From contig JAGATQ010000037.1 in the NCBI GenBank assembly GCA_017621205.1, forward strand, positions 62,001-126,000: a stretch of DNA of 64,000 bases, read 5' to 3'. Below are positions 16,983 through 25,926 of this stretch, piece after piece. Numbering within the stretch: the stretch's first letter is position 1; every line of letters begins with the position of its first letter. The notes below the pieces were generated by a model that did not search any database, was not told where the DNA came from, and worked only from the letters and a program-made list of their open reading frames with translations. The stretch comes from Lachnospira sp. (GTDB taxonomy: Bacteria > Bacillota > Clostridia > Lachnospirales > Lachnospiraceae). A program made the translations under genes and the position numbers.

Positions 16983-18326
16983 ATGCAGGAAAAACGGGAG
17001 ATGAGAAAAAAACTCCTTCGTTCCCTGATTGTCTTGTCGGTTCCAACAATCATAGAACAGATTTTGTCTACACTGCTTCAGTATGTAGACACAGCAATGG
17101 TGGGACATCTGGGGGAACAGGCAACTGCTTCTGTCAGTATTACTACTACGATTACATGGCTTGTAGGAGGAGTGCCCTCAGCTATCGGTGTGGCAGTGCT
17201 GGCATTGGTTTCCCGTTATATGGGGAGTAAGGATGAGAGAGCGGTAAAGAGTATGTCAAAACAGGCACTGATACTGGTGCTTGTTTTTGGCATATTGCTG
17301 GGCGGGATTTCCCTGCTTCTAAGTCCTTTTATTCCTAAATGGATGGGAGCAGAGCAGGCGATTTGGAAGCAGGCATCTATCTATTATGCTATTATTAGTC
17401 TTCCCATGGTTTTTCGTAGTGCAAGCACTGTGCTAGGAGCAGCCATTCGTGCAACGAAGGATACCAAAACACCGATGATAATCAGTGTGATTGCGAATGT
17501 GATGAATATTGTGTTAAATGCGTTGTTTATTTATGGAATGGATTTAGGAGTAACCGGGGCAGCAATTGGTTCCGCAATTTCTTATACCTTTGCAGGGGTG
17601 GTGATGTATGCTGCCTACCGGAAAAAGGCAGTGCTTTATTATCCGCTTAAGGAGCTGAAGGCTGACAGGGTGCAGATAATGGAATGTGCAAGAGTTGGTA
17701 TGCCGGTGCTTGGAACCAATGTTGCTTCCTGCTTTGGCTATGTAATTTTTGCCAGCTTAGTTTCGGATATGGGAACAACAACCTTTGCTGCCCATTCGAT
17801 TGCGGTTACAGCAGAAACGATTTTCTATATTCCGGGTTATGGACTTCGCACAGCTACCTCAACCTTGATTGGGCATGCCCTTGGGGAGCGGGATAGAAAG
17901 AAATTTGAAACGGTCATGTTTCTTAGCGTGTTTGTTACGATGGGGATGATGGTGCTAAATGGAATATTGCTTTATGCAGCGGCACAGCCGTTAATGCAGC
18001 TATTAACCAGCAGTAGTGCGGTGGCAGCACTGGGAGCCAGGATGCTCAGGCTGGTGGCATTTTCAGAGCCGTTTTTTGGGTTGATGATTATTATGGAAGG
18101 AATCTTATATGGGTTGGGGCGTACCCGCTATGCATTTATCGTGGAGACCTTTAGTATGTGGGGAGTACGGATTTTGCTGACACTGTTTTGCGTGAAGCTC
18201 TGGCATCTGCCGTTGCTTGCGGTGTGGTGCTGCATGATTGCAGATAATGTGTGTAAGGCGGTACTATTGACAATTCCTGTTTTGTCAAAGCGGTTTCGGG
18301 AAGGATTATTTGTAGTGGAGGGATGA
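16983..18326 (+). CDS. MATE-family efflux transporter
   Basis: A 447-residue integral membrane protein with twelve hydrophobic segments in two similar halves. PTIIEQILSTLLQYVDTAMVGHLG opens the first half (read as adjoining segments VDTAMVGHLG and PTIIEQIL), and ATKDTKTP and GHALGERD loops are typical of the NorM/DinF multidrug and toxin extrusion family. GGGAGG and then AGAGAG precede ATG 16983. It lies 61 bp after the PatB-type gene and may share its transcript. Substrate unknown. Confidence 0.92.
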   Translation: MQEKREMRKKLLRSLIVLSVPTIIEQILSTLLQYVDTAMVGHLGEQATASVSITTTITWLVGGVPSAIGVAVLALVSRYMGSKDERAVKSMSKQALILVLVFGILLGGISLLLSPFIPKWMGAEQAIWKQASIYYAIISLPMVFRSASTVLGAAIRATKDTKTPMIISVIANVMNIVLNALFIYGMDLGVTGAAIGSAISYTFAGVVMYAAYRKKAVLYYPLKELKADRVQIMECARVGMPVLGTNVASCFGYVIFASLVSDMGTTTFAAHSIAVTAETIFYIPGYGLRTATSTLIGHALGERDRKKFETVMFLSVFVTMGMMVLNGILLYAAAQPLMQLLTSSSAVAALGARMLRLVAFSEPFFGLMIIMEGILYGLGRTRYAFIVETFSMWGVRILLTLFCVKLWHLPLLAVWCCMIADNVCKAVLLTIPVLSKRFREGLFVVEG

Positions 18327-18404
18327 GATGGATGTGAGGAATTGTAATAAAATAAAGTGAATATTTAAGCGTGGGATGATATGTTTTTGAAAAACAAAAA
18401 AATA

Positions 18405-18433
18405 TTGATTTTTGACGAATTCCGCGTTATACT
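18405..18433 (+). promoter_or_regulatory. promoter of the small secreted protein gene
   Basis: TTGATT (18405-18410) and TATACT (18428-18433) are spaced by 17 bp, about 80 bp before the ATG. Confidence 0.55.
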
Positions 18434-18514
18434 ACTAATAGCAGTTACAAAACGATTAAAGAAGAGTTGTTTGTAAGAATCATTCACTAATTTTTAAGCA
18501 GGGAGGAGTGTAAT

Positions 18515-18883
18515 ATGAGGAACATAAAGAATGCTATGATAGCTAGTGTGGTAGCATTATCATTACTGTTTGGTTGTGTGCCGGTCAAGGCTTTGAATGC
18601 CAGGTTTACATTAAAGTATCTGAAGGATGCCCCTACGACGGACTGGGTTACTTCTTATAGTAAATCTGGTATTGCAACAAGAAAATATGTGATTGCCAAT
18701 GTCAATAGTATTACAAGGGGAGCAGAGGCAGGTTTGTTATGTGAAGGTTATATGGACGGTTCGCTAAGTTCGACAGGATGTATTACATCTGATAAGGTTG
18801 CAATAGGAAGCAAAATTAAAATGAAAGCATGGTTTAGAGTAAAGGGAAATCGTGCAAGAGTAGAAGGAAGCTTTGATTATTAA
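18515..18883 (+). CDS. small secreted protein, possible bacteriocin-like or exported effector
   Basis: A 122-residue protein with a Sec signal peptide (MRNIK, hydrophobic core, PVKA cleavage site near residue 26). The mature 96 residues are strand-rich, basic, and contain just two cysteines (C76, C89) that could form a disulfide. I do not recognise the family; the size and context recall DUF2712- or lactococcin-972-like secreted proteins found beside ABC genes, but no defining motif is seen. GGGAGGAG precedes ATG 18515. A terminator hairpin follows, with a lipoprotein/ABC cluster downstream. Confidence 0.75.
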   Translation: MRNIKNAMIASVVALSLLFGCVPVKALNARFTLKYLKDAPTTDWVTSYSKSGIATRKYVIANVNSITRGAEAGLLCEGYMDGSLSSTGCITSDKVAIGSKIKMKAWFRVKGNRARVEGSFDY

Positions 18884-18916
18884 AGATTATGATAATAAGA
18901 AGTTTAGTGATATATT

Positions 18917-18948
18917 GTCTCCTAACATCGTGTTGGGGGACAATTTTA
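18917..18948 (+). terminator. terminator hairpin after secreted protein gene
   Basis: TTGTCTCCTAACA and TGTTGGGGGACAA pair across a TCG loop, followed by TTTT. The stem has minor bulges. It would separate the secreted-protein transcript from the lipoprotein/ABC genes or attenuate read-through. Confidence 0.65.
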
Positions 18949-19018
18949 AAGTATGGTGATAGGAAAATACAATACTTTTGAAAATGATTTTCTGGGGTGA
19001 AAGGAGCAGGGGTGAGGT

Positions 19019-20224
19019 ATGAAAAAAAAGATTATCTTTATTGTGGGAATGTTATGTTTTTGCAGTATGTATCTTCTTACCGGATGCCAGAAGGTACCCT
19101 CAGAGGTAACGGAGCGAATGAAGGAATATGGTGCTAATGAAGAAAAAGAGGCGGTAGATATGCACTATATAAAGGTTTCTGCCCTGGATGCCCTTGAGGT
19201 GGATACCTCTTCCATAAAAACAGATAACATGATACTTCCGGAAAAGGTGAGCTTTCATGGCATCAAGGAAATTAGTAACTTGGATTGCTGTTATATAAGG
19301 GGGCATACCGATGATAGGGATAAGCTTGTCTGGTTGTTTTCCGGTACCCATACACCGTGGGAGAAATATATAAACGAGGAGAATAAGGAGAATTGTTTTT
19401 ATTTTATTGATAACCCCAAAGACAGACTTTATATGGGACTTAAGGATAATGGTTTTACGTCATTGCTTAGGGAGGATATCTATGAGGTTAATTTTCGTGG
19501 TACGGTTTCTAAGCCTGACAGAGTTGCAAGGCTGGAGCAGGAGATGGATTTGTCCTCTTTTCCAGTTGATTTAGGTGGGCAAAAGGTGGATGCTTTGGAC
19601 GAAAGTAAGTATGTGGTAAAGTGGCTTGAAGAAAATTGGAGTTCTTATTATGGGGCATTTACCTTTCAACCGAAAACGCTAATTGCAAGAGCATGTGGTG
19701 AACATGAGATGTTATCGTTATTTTTGGAGCTGGCTTATAAAGGTGTTTCTTTTTCTTCCTATACGGATGTATTGGGAGATGCTGATGGGCAGTCGATGGA
19801 GGTCAGAACCAGTGCGGGCATTAATCTTGCGATGACGGTTCATGAACAAATTGATTGTTTTACCAATGAAACCGGAATCCTTGAAATTACAGGGGAGAAG
19901 GACATAGTGGACATTATTGATTTAGAAAGTGCTGTCCGGCTGGCAGAGCGGGAGATAAGCGGATTTAAGAAGATGGAGATTGCGGATGTCCGTATTATCT
20001 ATGATTTGTACAATGACTATGATTATAAGAAGGAGCATAGTATGGCAGATAGTCCGGGCAATAGGGTAATTGCGAAGCCGGCATATTCGTTTGTTATTAA
20101 TACGGACGCAAAAGAGCAGAGTGTTTTTGTTAATGAGAATGAGATGTATTCTTATATTAACGTTGATGCGGTGGATGGGAGTGTAACTTATAATCTGGAC
20201 AATATCAAATATTCGGGGGAGTGA
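19019..20224 (+). CDS. lipoprotein, first tandem copy, ABC-associated
   Basis: A 401-residue lipoprotein with a basic N-terminus, hydrophobic core and lipobox LLTGC (C23). The body is acidic and unrecognised. Its C-terminal part (about 300-401: ESAVRLAEREISGFKKMEI ... YSYINVDAVDGSV) has a helix-then-strand ending reminiscent of PepSY-like folds, which is only a resemblance. A near-identical copy lies at 20494-21699. The 17 nt upstream of each (GAAAGGAGCAGGGGTGA) are identical. The permease that should follow this copy is a remnant. Probably an extracytoplasmic partner or immunity component of the ABC system. Confidence 0.85.
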   Translation: MKKKIIFIVGMLCFCSMYLLTGCQKVPSEVTERMKEYGANEEKEAVDMHYIKVSALDALEVDTSSIKTDNMILPEKVSFHGIKEISNLDCCYIRGHTDDRDKLVWLFSGTHTPWEKYINEENKENCFYFIDNPKDRLYMGLKDNGFTSLLREDIYEVNFRGTVSKPDRVARLEQEMDLSSFPVDLGGQKVDALDESKYVVKWLEENWSSYYGAFTFQPKTLIARACGEHEMLSLFLELAYKGVSFSSYTDVLGDADGQSMEVRTSAGINLAMTVHEQIDCFTNETGILEITGEKDIVDIIDLESAVRLAEREISGFKKMEIADVRIIYDLYNDYDYKKEHSMADSPGNRVIAKPAYSFVINTDAKEQSVFVNENEMYSYINVDAVDGSVTYNLDNIKYSGE

Positions 20225-20226
20225 GT

Positions 20227-20434
20227 ATGAGGTGGTTTCGTAGTATTATACAGTGTATTGCAACAATTGTTTCCTCCTTTTCTTTTTAGCTTTGTGTGGT
20301 ATTTATTATTTTTTGTTTATGACCTCTTTGCTGTATCTTGAAATGGAGATGTTTTTTCTGCTGTTTTTACCGGTGCATCTCTGATGGAAATTGTGTTGAT
20401 GCTGCTTAGCCCTTTTTGTATGGTGCCCTATGTT
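20227..20434 (+). pseudogene. decayed copy of the ABC permease gene
   Basis: The first 50 or so bases from ATG 20227 match the start of the intact permease at 21702 almost exactly. A TAG then replaces the Trp codon (TTTTTAGC versus TTTTTGGC), and two internal deletions join distant parts of the gene (GAAATGGAGATG to TTTTTCTG, and GATGG to AAATTGTG). The match ends near CCCTATG at 20434. This is a relic from tandem duplication of a lipoprotein-permease unit. Confidence 0.88.
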
Positions 20435-20493
20435 TAGGAACAAAAAACAGGGTAGTTATTTGACACTACCTATGAAAGGAGCAGGGGTGAAGT

Positions 20494-21699
20494 ATGAAAA
20501 AAAAGATTATCCTTATTGTGGGAATGCTATGCTTTTGCACTATGTATTTTTTTACCGGCTGTCAGAAGGTACCTTCAGAGGTAAAGGAGCGAATGAAGGA
20601 ATATGGTGCCAATGATGAAAAAGAGGCGGTGGATATGCACTATATAAAGGTTGCCGCCCTGGATGCCCTTGAGGTGGATACATCCTCGATAAAAACAGAT
20701 AACATGATACTTCCGGAAAAGATAAGCTTTCATGGCATCAAGGAAATTAATAATTTGGATTGTCGTTATATAAAGGGCCATACCGATAATAGGGACGAGC
20801 TTGTGAAGATGTTTTTTGGTACACAGGTATCGTGGGAAAAGTATGTAGATGAGGAGAATGAAGATTATTTTTTCTATGATTTTAATAACCCGGAGAAGAG
20901 ATTGTATATAGGAGTTCAGGATAACGGTTTAACGACATTGCTTAGGGAGGATATCTATGATGTTAATTTTCATGGTGCATTTTCTAAGCCTGGCAGAGTG
21001 ATAAGACTGGAGCAGGAGAGTGACTTATCCTCCGTTCAGGTTGATTTAGCTGGGCGAAAGGTAGATGCCTTGGAAGAAAGTAAGTATGTGGTAAAGTGGC
21101 TTGAAGAAAATTGGAGTTCTTATGACAGTGCGTTTGCTTTTCAACCCAAGACGCTAATAACGAGGGCATGTGGTGAGCATGAGATGTTATCGCTGTTTTT
21201 AGAGAGAGAATATAAGGGAGTACCGCTTTCCTCCTATACAGATTTACTGGAAGATGTAGATGACAGGACAGTACAGGTGAGAACCAGTGCAGGAATTGGG
21301 ATTGCTATGACTGCCCATGAAAGGATTGGTTCTTTTACTAATCTGGTTGGGATTCTTAAAATCACAGATGAAAAAACCATTGAAGAAATCATTGATTTGG
21401 AGAGTGCTGTCCGGCTGGCAGAGCGGGAGATAAGCGGATTTAAGAAGATGGAGATTGCAGATGTACGTATTATCTATGATTTGTACAATGACTATGATTA
21501 TAAGAAAAAACATAGTATGGCAGATAGTCCGGGCAATAAGGTAATTGCCAAACCGGCATATTCATTTGTTATCAATACGGAGACAAAAGAGGAGAGTGAT
21601 TCTGTCAATGAGAATGAGCTCTATTCCTATATTAATGTCGATGCAGTGGATGGAAGTGTCAATTATAATCTGGACAATATCAAATATTCGGGGGAGTGA
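20494..21699 (+). CDS. lipoprotein, second tandem copy, ABC-associated
   Basis: A 401-residue paralogue of the protein at 19019-20224, about four-fifths identical by eye and of equal length, with lipobox FTGC at C23. The best-conserved parts are the N-terminal 90 residues and the last 110 (including ISGFKKMEIADVRIIYDLYN). The middle (about 100-270) is more divergent, the expected place for changing specificity. GAAAGGAGCAGGGGTGA precedes ATG. It ends 2 nt before the intact permease start (ATG 21702), so it probably belongs to the ABC operon. Role inferred only from context. Confidence 0.85.
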   Translation: MKKKIILIVGMLCFCTMYFFTGCQKVPSEVKERMKEYGANDEKEAVDMHYIKVAALDALEVDTSSIKTDNMILPEKISFHGIKEINNLDCRYIKGHTDNRDELVKMFFGTQVSWEKYVDEENEDYFFYDFNNPEKRLYIGVQDNGLTTLLREDIYDVNFHGAFSKPGRVIRLEQESDLSSVQVDLAGRKVDALEESKYVVKWLEENWSSYDSAFAFQPKTLITRACGEHEMLSLFLEREYKGVPLSSYTDLLEDVDDRTVQVRTSAGIGIAMTAHERIGSFTNLVGILKITDEKTIEEIIDLESAVRLAEREISGFKKMEIADVRIIYDLYNDYDYKKKHSMADSPGNKVIAKPAYSFVINTETKEESDSVNENELYSYINVDAVDGSVNYNLDNIKYSGE

Positions 21700-21701
21700 G
21701 T

Positions 21702-22523
21702 ATGAGGTGGTTTCGTAGTATTATACAGTGTATTGCAACAATTGTTTCCTCTTTTTCTTTTTGGCTTTGTGTAGTATTTATTATTTTTTTGTTTATGACC
21801 TCTTCGCTGTATTTTGAGATGGAGATGGGGCAAACGAAGGATTGTTCAGTGTTTCATGGGGTTGTTATAATATTATCCGGCGTTGGGACGATACCGGAAT
21901 ATGTTAATTCCTATATGGCATTATGCTCTGTAAATGGAAGCTGGATGACATTGTTTGCCCCTATTGTTGTTTGTTATGTATTTATTCCGTACTTGAAGCG
22001 GATTGGGGGAAATGGTTATAAAAGATTTTATGTTCATCGCATGGGAAGAAAGGCATATCTGGCGGAGATGTTTTTGTCTGCCATCTTTACCGGTGCATGT
22101 CTGATGATGGTTTCCTATATTATTTACAGTGTGCTTGTGGTTGCCATATTGCCGGGAACTGCTTTGGAGGGACTGTATTCAGATGTGGGGATATCTTCCT
22201 ATCTGATGGAGATTGTGTTGATGCTGCTTAGCCTTTTTTTGTATGGTGCCCTGTGGTGTGCCATTACTGTTACTCTGTCTGTCTATATTCGGAATACCTA
22301 TGTGCTGCTTAGCCTGCCGTTTTTGGTAAATTATGGTCTTGATGTGTTGGAGCGTCATAATCCGGATGTAATGCAGTGTTCTATCACTTCATTATTGTCA
22401 TTGCATAATGACAAACCTCCTGGTATGGTTTTGGAGATTGTTGCTGTTTATATATTGGTTCTGATGGTATTATTTATAATTTACTACTTGTGTTGTATGA
22501 GAAAGCGTGATTTTTGTGAGTAA
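21702..22523 (+). CDS. ABC-2 type permease subunit 1
   Basis: A 273-residue membrane protein with six hydrophobic segments (about 8-32, 70-95, 115-145, 165-195, 195-215, 245-265). YVFIPYLKRIGGNGYKRFYV lies in the cytosolic loop after the second helix. ATG 21702 follows GGGGGAG by 5-6 nt; GTG 21696 is inside that ribosome site. It sits in an operon with a lipoprotein, a second permease and an ATPase. It overlaps the second permease by 17 nt if the latter starts at 22507. Substrate unknown. Confidence 0.82.
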   Translation: MRWFRSIIQCIATIVSSFSFWLCVVFIIFLFMTSSLYFEMEMGQTKDCSVFHGVVIILSGVGTIPEYVNSYMALCSVNGSWMTLFAPIVVCYVFIPYLKRIGGNGYKRFYVHRMGRKAYLAEMFLSAIFTGACLMMVSYIIYSVLVVAILPGTALEGLYSDVGISSYLMEIVLMLLSLFLYGALWCAITVTLSVYIRNTYVLLSLPFLVNYGLDVLERHNPDVMQCSITSLLSLHNDKPPGMVLEIVAVYILVLMVLFIIYYLCCMRKRDFCE

Positions 22524-23388
22524 AATTAATTTTGGCGTTATAGTAAATTGTGCGTGTGACAGCTTGAGAGAGATAATTTTTAACAGTAGGAATTTACTGC
22601 TGTTATTTGTCGTTGTATTTATACAGGAGTATGTTATTGCACCATTAAGGGAAGCATCAGAAATGATGAACCAGCCAGTTAATATTTTAGAGCCCTTTAT
22701 TGCGATTAGCAATTCTGGCTTATTTGTGTTGGTGATACCCATTTTATACATGGTGTTAATGAGTGACTTTCCGAAGATGAGCGGTAATATGTTATTTGCA
22801 TTACATCGGACCGGTAAGCTTAACTGGCTGTTTAGCCAGTATGTTGCTTTGATAGTCACTATTTTATTGTATGTATGTTTCTTTCTTTTCGTATCTGTTC
22901 TTCTCACCTTAGATATTGGATATATGGCAGATGGATGGAGCCTTATTGCCACGGATTACGATAAGGTTCTTAAAGAGCAGGCGGGTACAACGATACGTTC
23001 TCTGCTTCCTATGCAGCTTTTTAATCAGATGTCCCCTTATAAATCAGTAGTCCGGTCATTTGTTTGCTTAGTGGGATATCTTTTTATTGTATCTGCGATG
23101 GAGCTGCTTTTTACCATTATAGATAAAAAAGTATGGGGTTATTTTATTAGTGGCTTTATCATTAGTGCAGGAGCAGCACTTTGCAGTCTTAATACACCAT
23201 ATATGTGGCTGTTCCCTATGAGCCATGCAACCCTTTGGCTTCACTATGATGCTTTGGAACGGGCAGAAGTATTTCCGTTGTTCTTCTCCTATTGTTATTT
23301 GTTTGTGAGTGCTGGTATAATCGTATTGTGTAGCTTTTTGTTAATGAAGAAAAATAAGATAGGTACTATCGAAGAGGTGGATGTATGA
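22507..23388 (+). CDS. ABC-2 type permease subunit 2
   Basis: A 293-residue protein with six hydrophobic segments (about 28-46, 65-88, 108-135, 180-205, 210-230, 258-280). It has no strong ribosome site; GTG 22507 or GTG 22516 both lie inside the end of the previous permease gene, which points to coupled translation. It overlaps the ATPase start by 4 nt (ATGA). It pairs with the preceding permease as the second half of a heteromeric channel. Confidence 0.8.
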   Translation: MIFVSKINFGVIVNCACDSLREIIFNSRNLLLLFVVVFIQEYVIAPLREASEMMNQPVNILEPFIAISNSGLFVLVIPILYMVLMSDFPKMSGNMLFALHRTGKLNWLFSQYVALIVTILLYVCFFLFVSVLLTLDIGYMADGWSLIATDYDKVLKEQAGTTIRSLLPMQLFNQMSPYKSVVRSFVCLVGYLFIVSAMELLFTIIDKKVWGYFISGFIISAGAALCSLNTPYMWLFPMSHATLWLHYDALERAEVFPLFFSYCYLFVSAGIIVLCSFLLMKKNKIGTIEEVDV

Positions 23389-24017
23389 GTGAAATAGAGG
23401 TAAATAGAGTAAGCCTGCAAATGAATAAGGTCTGGATATTAAAGGATATCAGTTTTTCTGCCAAGGATGGTATGATTATTGGTCTGGTTGGGAGAAATGG
23501 CTCTGGTAAGACGATGTTAATGAAATGCTTGTCTGGTTATATTAAACCGGATGGGGGTAATATTATCATTGATGGCAGAGAGCTTTATAAGGATATCGAA
23601 TTTCCACCAAGCATGGGGCTTATATTGGAAACTCCGTCATTTGTGCCATACTATTCTGGAATGAAGAACCTGCAGCTACTAGCTAGCTTGCAAAAGAAAA
23701 TTGATAAGGATAGGATAAGGCATTGTATGGAGCTTGCAGGCTTGCAGCCGGATAGCAAACGCCCGGTAAAGAAATATTCACTTGGCATGCGTCAAAGGCT
23801 TGCGATTGCACAAGCGATTATGGAGGAACCACAATTGCTGATATTAGACGAGCCATTAAACAGCTTGGATGAAGAGGGGGTGGAGGATATCCGCTCCCTG
23901 CTGCTGGATATGAAGTCCAAGGGGAAAACGATTATTTTGTCATCGCATAATAAGGAGGATATTCATTTGCTTTGTGATATTGTTATCCGGCTTAAACATG
24001 GTGAAATGTGTAGTTAA
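23385..24017 (+). CDS. ABC transporter ATP-binding protein of the lipoprotein cluster
   Basis: A compact 210-residue ATPase: Walker A GRNGSGKT (about 35-42), signature YSLGMRQRLAIAQA, Walker B LLILDEPLNSLDE and switch histidine in LSSHNKED. It has no C-terminal extension. The ATG overlaps the permease stop (ATGA). It powers the two adjacent permeases and is the last gene of the cluster that starts with the secreted protein and lipoproteins. Confidence 0.92.
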   Translation: MSEIEVNRVSLQMNKVWILKDISFSAKDGMIIGLVGRNGSGKTMLMKCLSGYIKPDGGNIIIDGRELYKDIEFPPSMGLILETPSFVPYYSGMKNLQLLASLQKKIDKDRIRHCMELAGLQPDSKRPVKKYSLGMRQRLAIAQAIMEEPQLLILDEPLNSLDEEGVEDIRSLLLDMKSKGKTIILSSHNKEDIHLLCDIVIRLKHGEMCS

Positions 24018-24155
24018 ACATATTATATAGCGGGACAAATTGTGTTATACTAATATTAAGATGATAGAATTGTGAAAGCAGCATCTTTATTTCTGAGAGC
24101 AATGAGTTAAGCGGACAAGATTGCATGTCCATTCGACTGAAGAAAGGAAAAGTAA

Positions 24156-25082
24156 ATGAAAGACATGATTATTATTGGAAGTGGGCCTGCCGGAATGTCG
24201 GCAGCAGTATATGCTAAGCGTGCCATGCTTGATGTACTGGTTGTCGAGCAGGAAGCATTTTGTGGTGGACAGATCGTTAACACATCGGAGGTAGACAATT
24301 ATCTGGGCTTTTTTGGAATTGACGGATACGATATGGCAATGAAGTTTAAGGAGCATATTGACCATTTTGAGGTTCCGGTACAAAAGGGGCAGGTGACAGA
24401 AGTAAAGCAGCAGGGAGGCAATTGGGAGGTCAAGCTATCCGATGGCGGCACGCTTTCTTCCAGAACGGTTCTTCTGGCAATGGGGGCAAAGCATAGGAAG
24501 CTTCAGATACCCGGAGAACAAGAATATAGTGGGGCTGGTGTTTCTTACTGTGCAACCTGTGATGGGGCATTTTTCAAGAAGAAAAAGGTAGCTGTTGTCG
24601 GAGGGGGCGATGTAGCACTAGAGGATGCCCTATATTTATCAAAGCTGTGTGAAACGGTATACCTTGTCCATAGAAGAGAAGAACTTCGTGGGGCAAAGCT
24701 ATTACAAGAGCAGGTTTTAAAGACATCGAATATTTCCTTTCTTCCTTTTTATGAGGTAAGGGAAATACTAGGAGAGGAACGGGTGACCGGAGTAAGGCTT
24801 ATTGAAAATCAGACAGGCGGGGAAAAACAGCTTGACATATCCGGTATTTTTATTGCGGTTGGGATGGAGCCGGATACGGGATATCTTTCTGATGTTGTTG
24901 AGCGGGATAAAACAGGCTACATTAAGGCACAGGAGAATGGAGTAACCAGTGCCGAGGGAATATTTGTGGCAGGTGATTGCCGGACCAAACAGCTTAGGCA
25001 GATTGCTACCGCAGTTTCTGATGGTGCCAATGCAGTGGCGTCTGCTGTGAAGTATTTGAGTGGAGGGCATCCTTCTAAGTAA
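24156..25082 (+). CDS. trxB: thioredoxin reductase / NAD(P)H-FAD disulfide reductase
   Basis: A 308-residue flavoprotein of the low-molecular-weight TrxR type: FAD site IIGSGPAGMSAA (7-18), redox pair C132-A-T-C135, NAD(P)H loop VVGGGDVALEDA and the terminal FAD motif GIFVAGDCR. It passes electrons from NAD(P)H to thioredoxin or a related partner; no thioredoxin is adjacent. GAAAGGAAAAG precedes the ATG. The stop codon lies in the loop side of a GGCATCCTT/AAGGATGCC hairpin (25066-25089). Confidence 0.9.
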   Translation: MKDMIIIGSGPAGMSAAVYAKRAMLDVLVVEQEAFCGGQIVNTSEVDNYLGFFGIDGYDMAMKFKEHIDHFEVPVQKGQVTEVKQQGGNWEVKLSDGGTLSSRTVLLAMGAKHRKLQIPGEQEYSGAGVSYCATCDGAFFKKKKVAVVGGGDVALEDALYLSKLCETVYLVHRREELRGAKLLQEQVLKTSNISFLPFYEVREILGEERVTGVRLIENQTGGEKQLDISGIFIAVGMEPDTGYLSDVVERDKTGYIKAQENGVTSAEGIFVAGDCRTKQLRQIATAVSDGANAVASAVKYLSGGHPSK

Positions 25083-25089
25083 GGATGCC
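25066..25089. terminator. hairpin overlapping the trxB stop codon
   Basis: GGCATCCTT (25066-25074) pairs perfectly with AAGGATGCC (25081-25089). There is no long T-tract, so termination efficiency is uncertain. It lies between two convergent genes. Confidence 0.5.
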
Positions 25090-25177
25090 GATATTGGAAT
25101 ATTTATTTAATATTTTACAGGCAATAGTATTGCCATTTTCCTAGCTGGCAAGGGATTATTTATCGTTTGTAATCATG

Positions 25178-25837
25178 CTATTTAATATCAGTTTTTATCA
25201 CAAAAGTATTCTTGTTATATTCAATCAGACCATCCTTCCTCATTTTTCCCAGTTCCTTTGATAGAGCACTTCGGTCCAGATTCAGATAGTCTGCCAGTTG
25301 CTGGCGGTTAAAGGGAATTACAATTTTGTTGCTTCCCTGTGCAGAAACCTGCTGCGAAAAATAAGAGAACAGCCGTCCACGTATTGTTTTGGGTGATGTG
25401 TGCAGGCTGCGCCTGGAAAGCTGCAGATTTTTCCCTGCACTAATCATCATAAGATTTTGAATAAGCTTGTTTTGACTGGCACAGACCGAACAGGATGCGA
25501 ACAGCTTTGGAACACTTATGAACAAAATGTCACAGTCCTCATTAGCCACCGCATCTACCATCATGGATTCATTCGGTATACAGGCGTAGGATTCCGCAAA
25601 TACGCTACCGGCGGGGATGATGCCAAGGATACTTTTATTCCCCCAGAGATCCGTATGTTCAATTCGGACGCTTCCAGAAAGAACGAGACCGATATCTGTC
25701 ACGATGCTTCCCATACCGAAAATCACATGTCCCTTTCTATATCTGTCTGTCCGAAAATCCAGATGTTTTGACATATTTTGGATATCTTCCTCTGAGCATC
25801 CTCGAAAAAGTGTTGTTTTGGTAATAAAACTCAACAT
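25178..25837 (-). CDS. Crp/Fnr-family regulator (HcpR-like context)
   Basis: A 219-residue protein with an N-terminal cyclic-nucleotide-binding-type beta barrel (about 10-125) and a C-terminal winged helix (about 150-219) whose recognition region is FNRQQLADYLNLDRSALSKE. Cysteines occur at several positions (GCSEED, YACIP, CDIL, CSVC), so a redox or haem ligand is possible. It is divergent from a ferredoxin-like gene, with a perfect palindrome between them. This arrangement resembles HcpR-type nitrosative/redox-stress regulators of Clostridia, which is inference. Confidence 0.88.
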   Translation of the reverse strand: MLSFITKTTLFRGCSEEDIQNMSKHLDFRTDRYRKGHVIFGMGSIVTDIGLVLSGSVRIEHTDLWGNKSILGIIPAGSVFAESYACIPNESMMVDAVANEDCDILFISVPKLFASCSVCASQNKLIQNLMMISAGKNLQLSRRSLHTSPKTIRGRLFSYFSQQVSAQGSNKIVIPFNRQQLADYLNLDRSALSKELGKMRKDGLIEYNKNTFVIKTDIK

Positions 25838-25854
25838 AATAAAAACCTCATTTT

Positions 25855-25870
25855 TGTGGTTATAACCACA
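25855..25870. promoter_or_regulatory. Crp/Fnr-type operator palindrome
   Basis: TGTGGTTATAACCACA is a perfect 16-bp dyad in the 89-bp divergent region between the regulator and the ferredoxin-like gene. Its length and half-site spacing fit Crp/Fnr binding. It lies 17 bp before the regulator start and 56 bp before the ferredoxin start, so it could control both. Confidence 0.75.
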
Positions 25871-25926
25871 TATTTTTTTGAAAAATTATAGTAAAATGCA
25901 CACATAAAGTCAAGGAGGAGTGCAGA

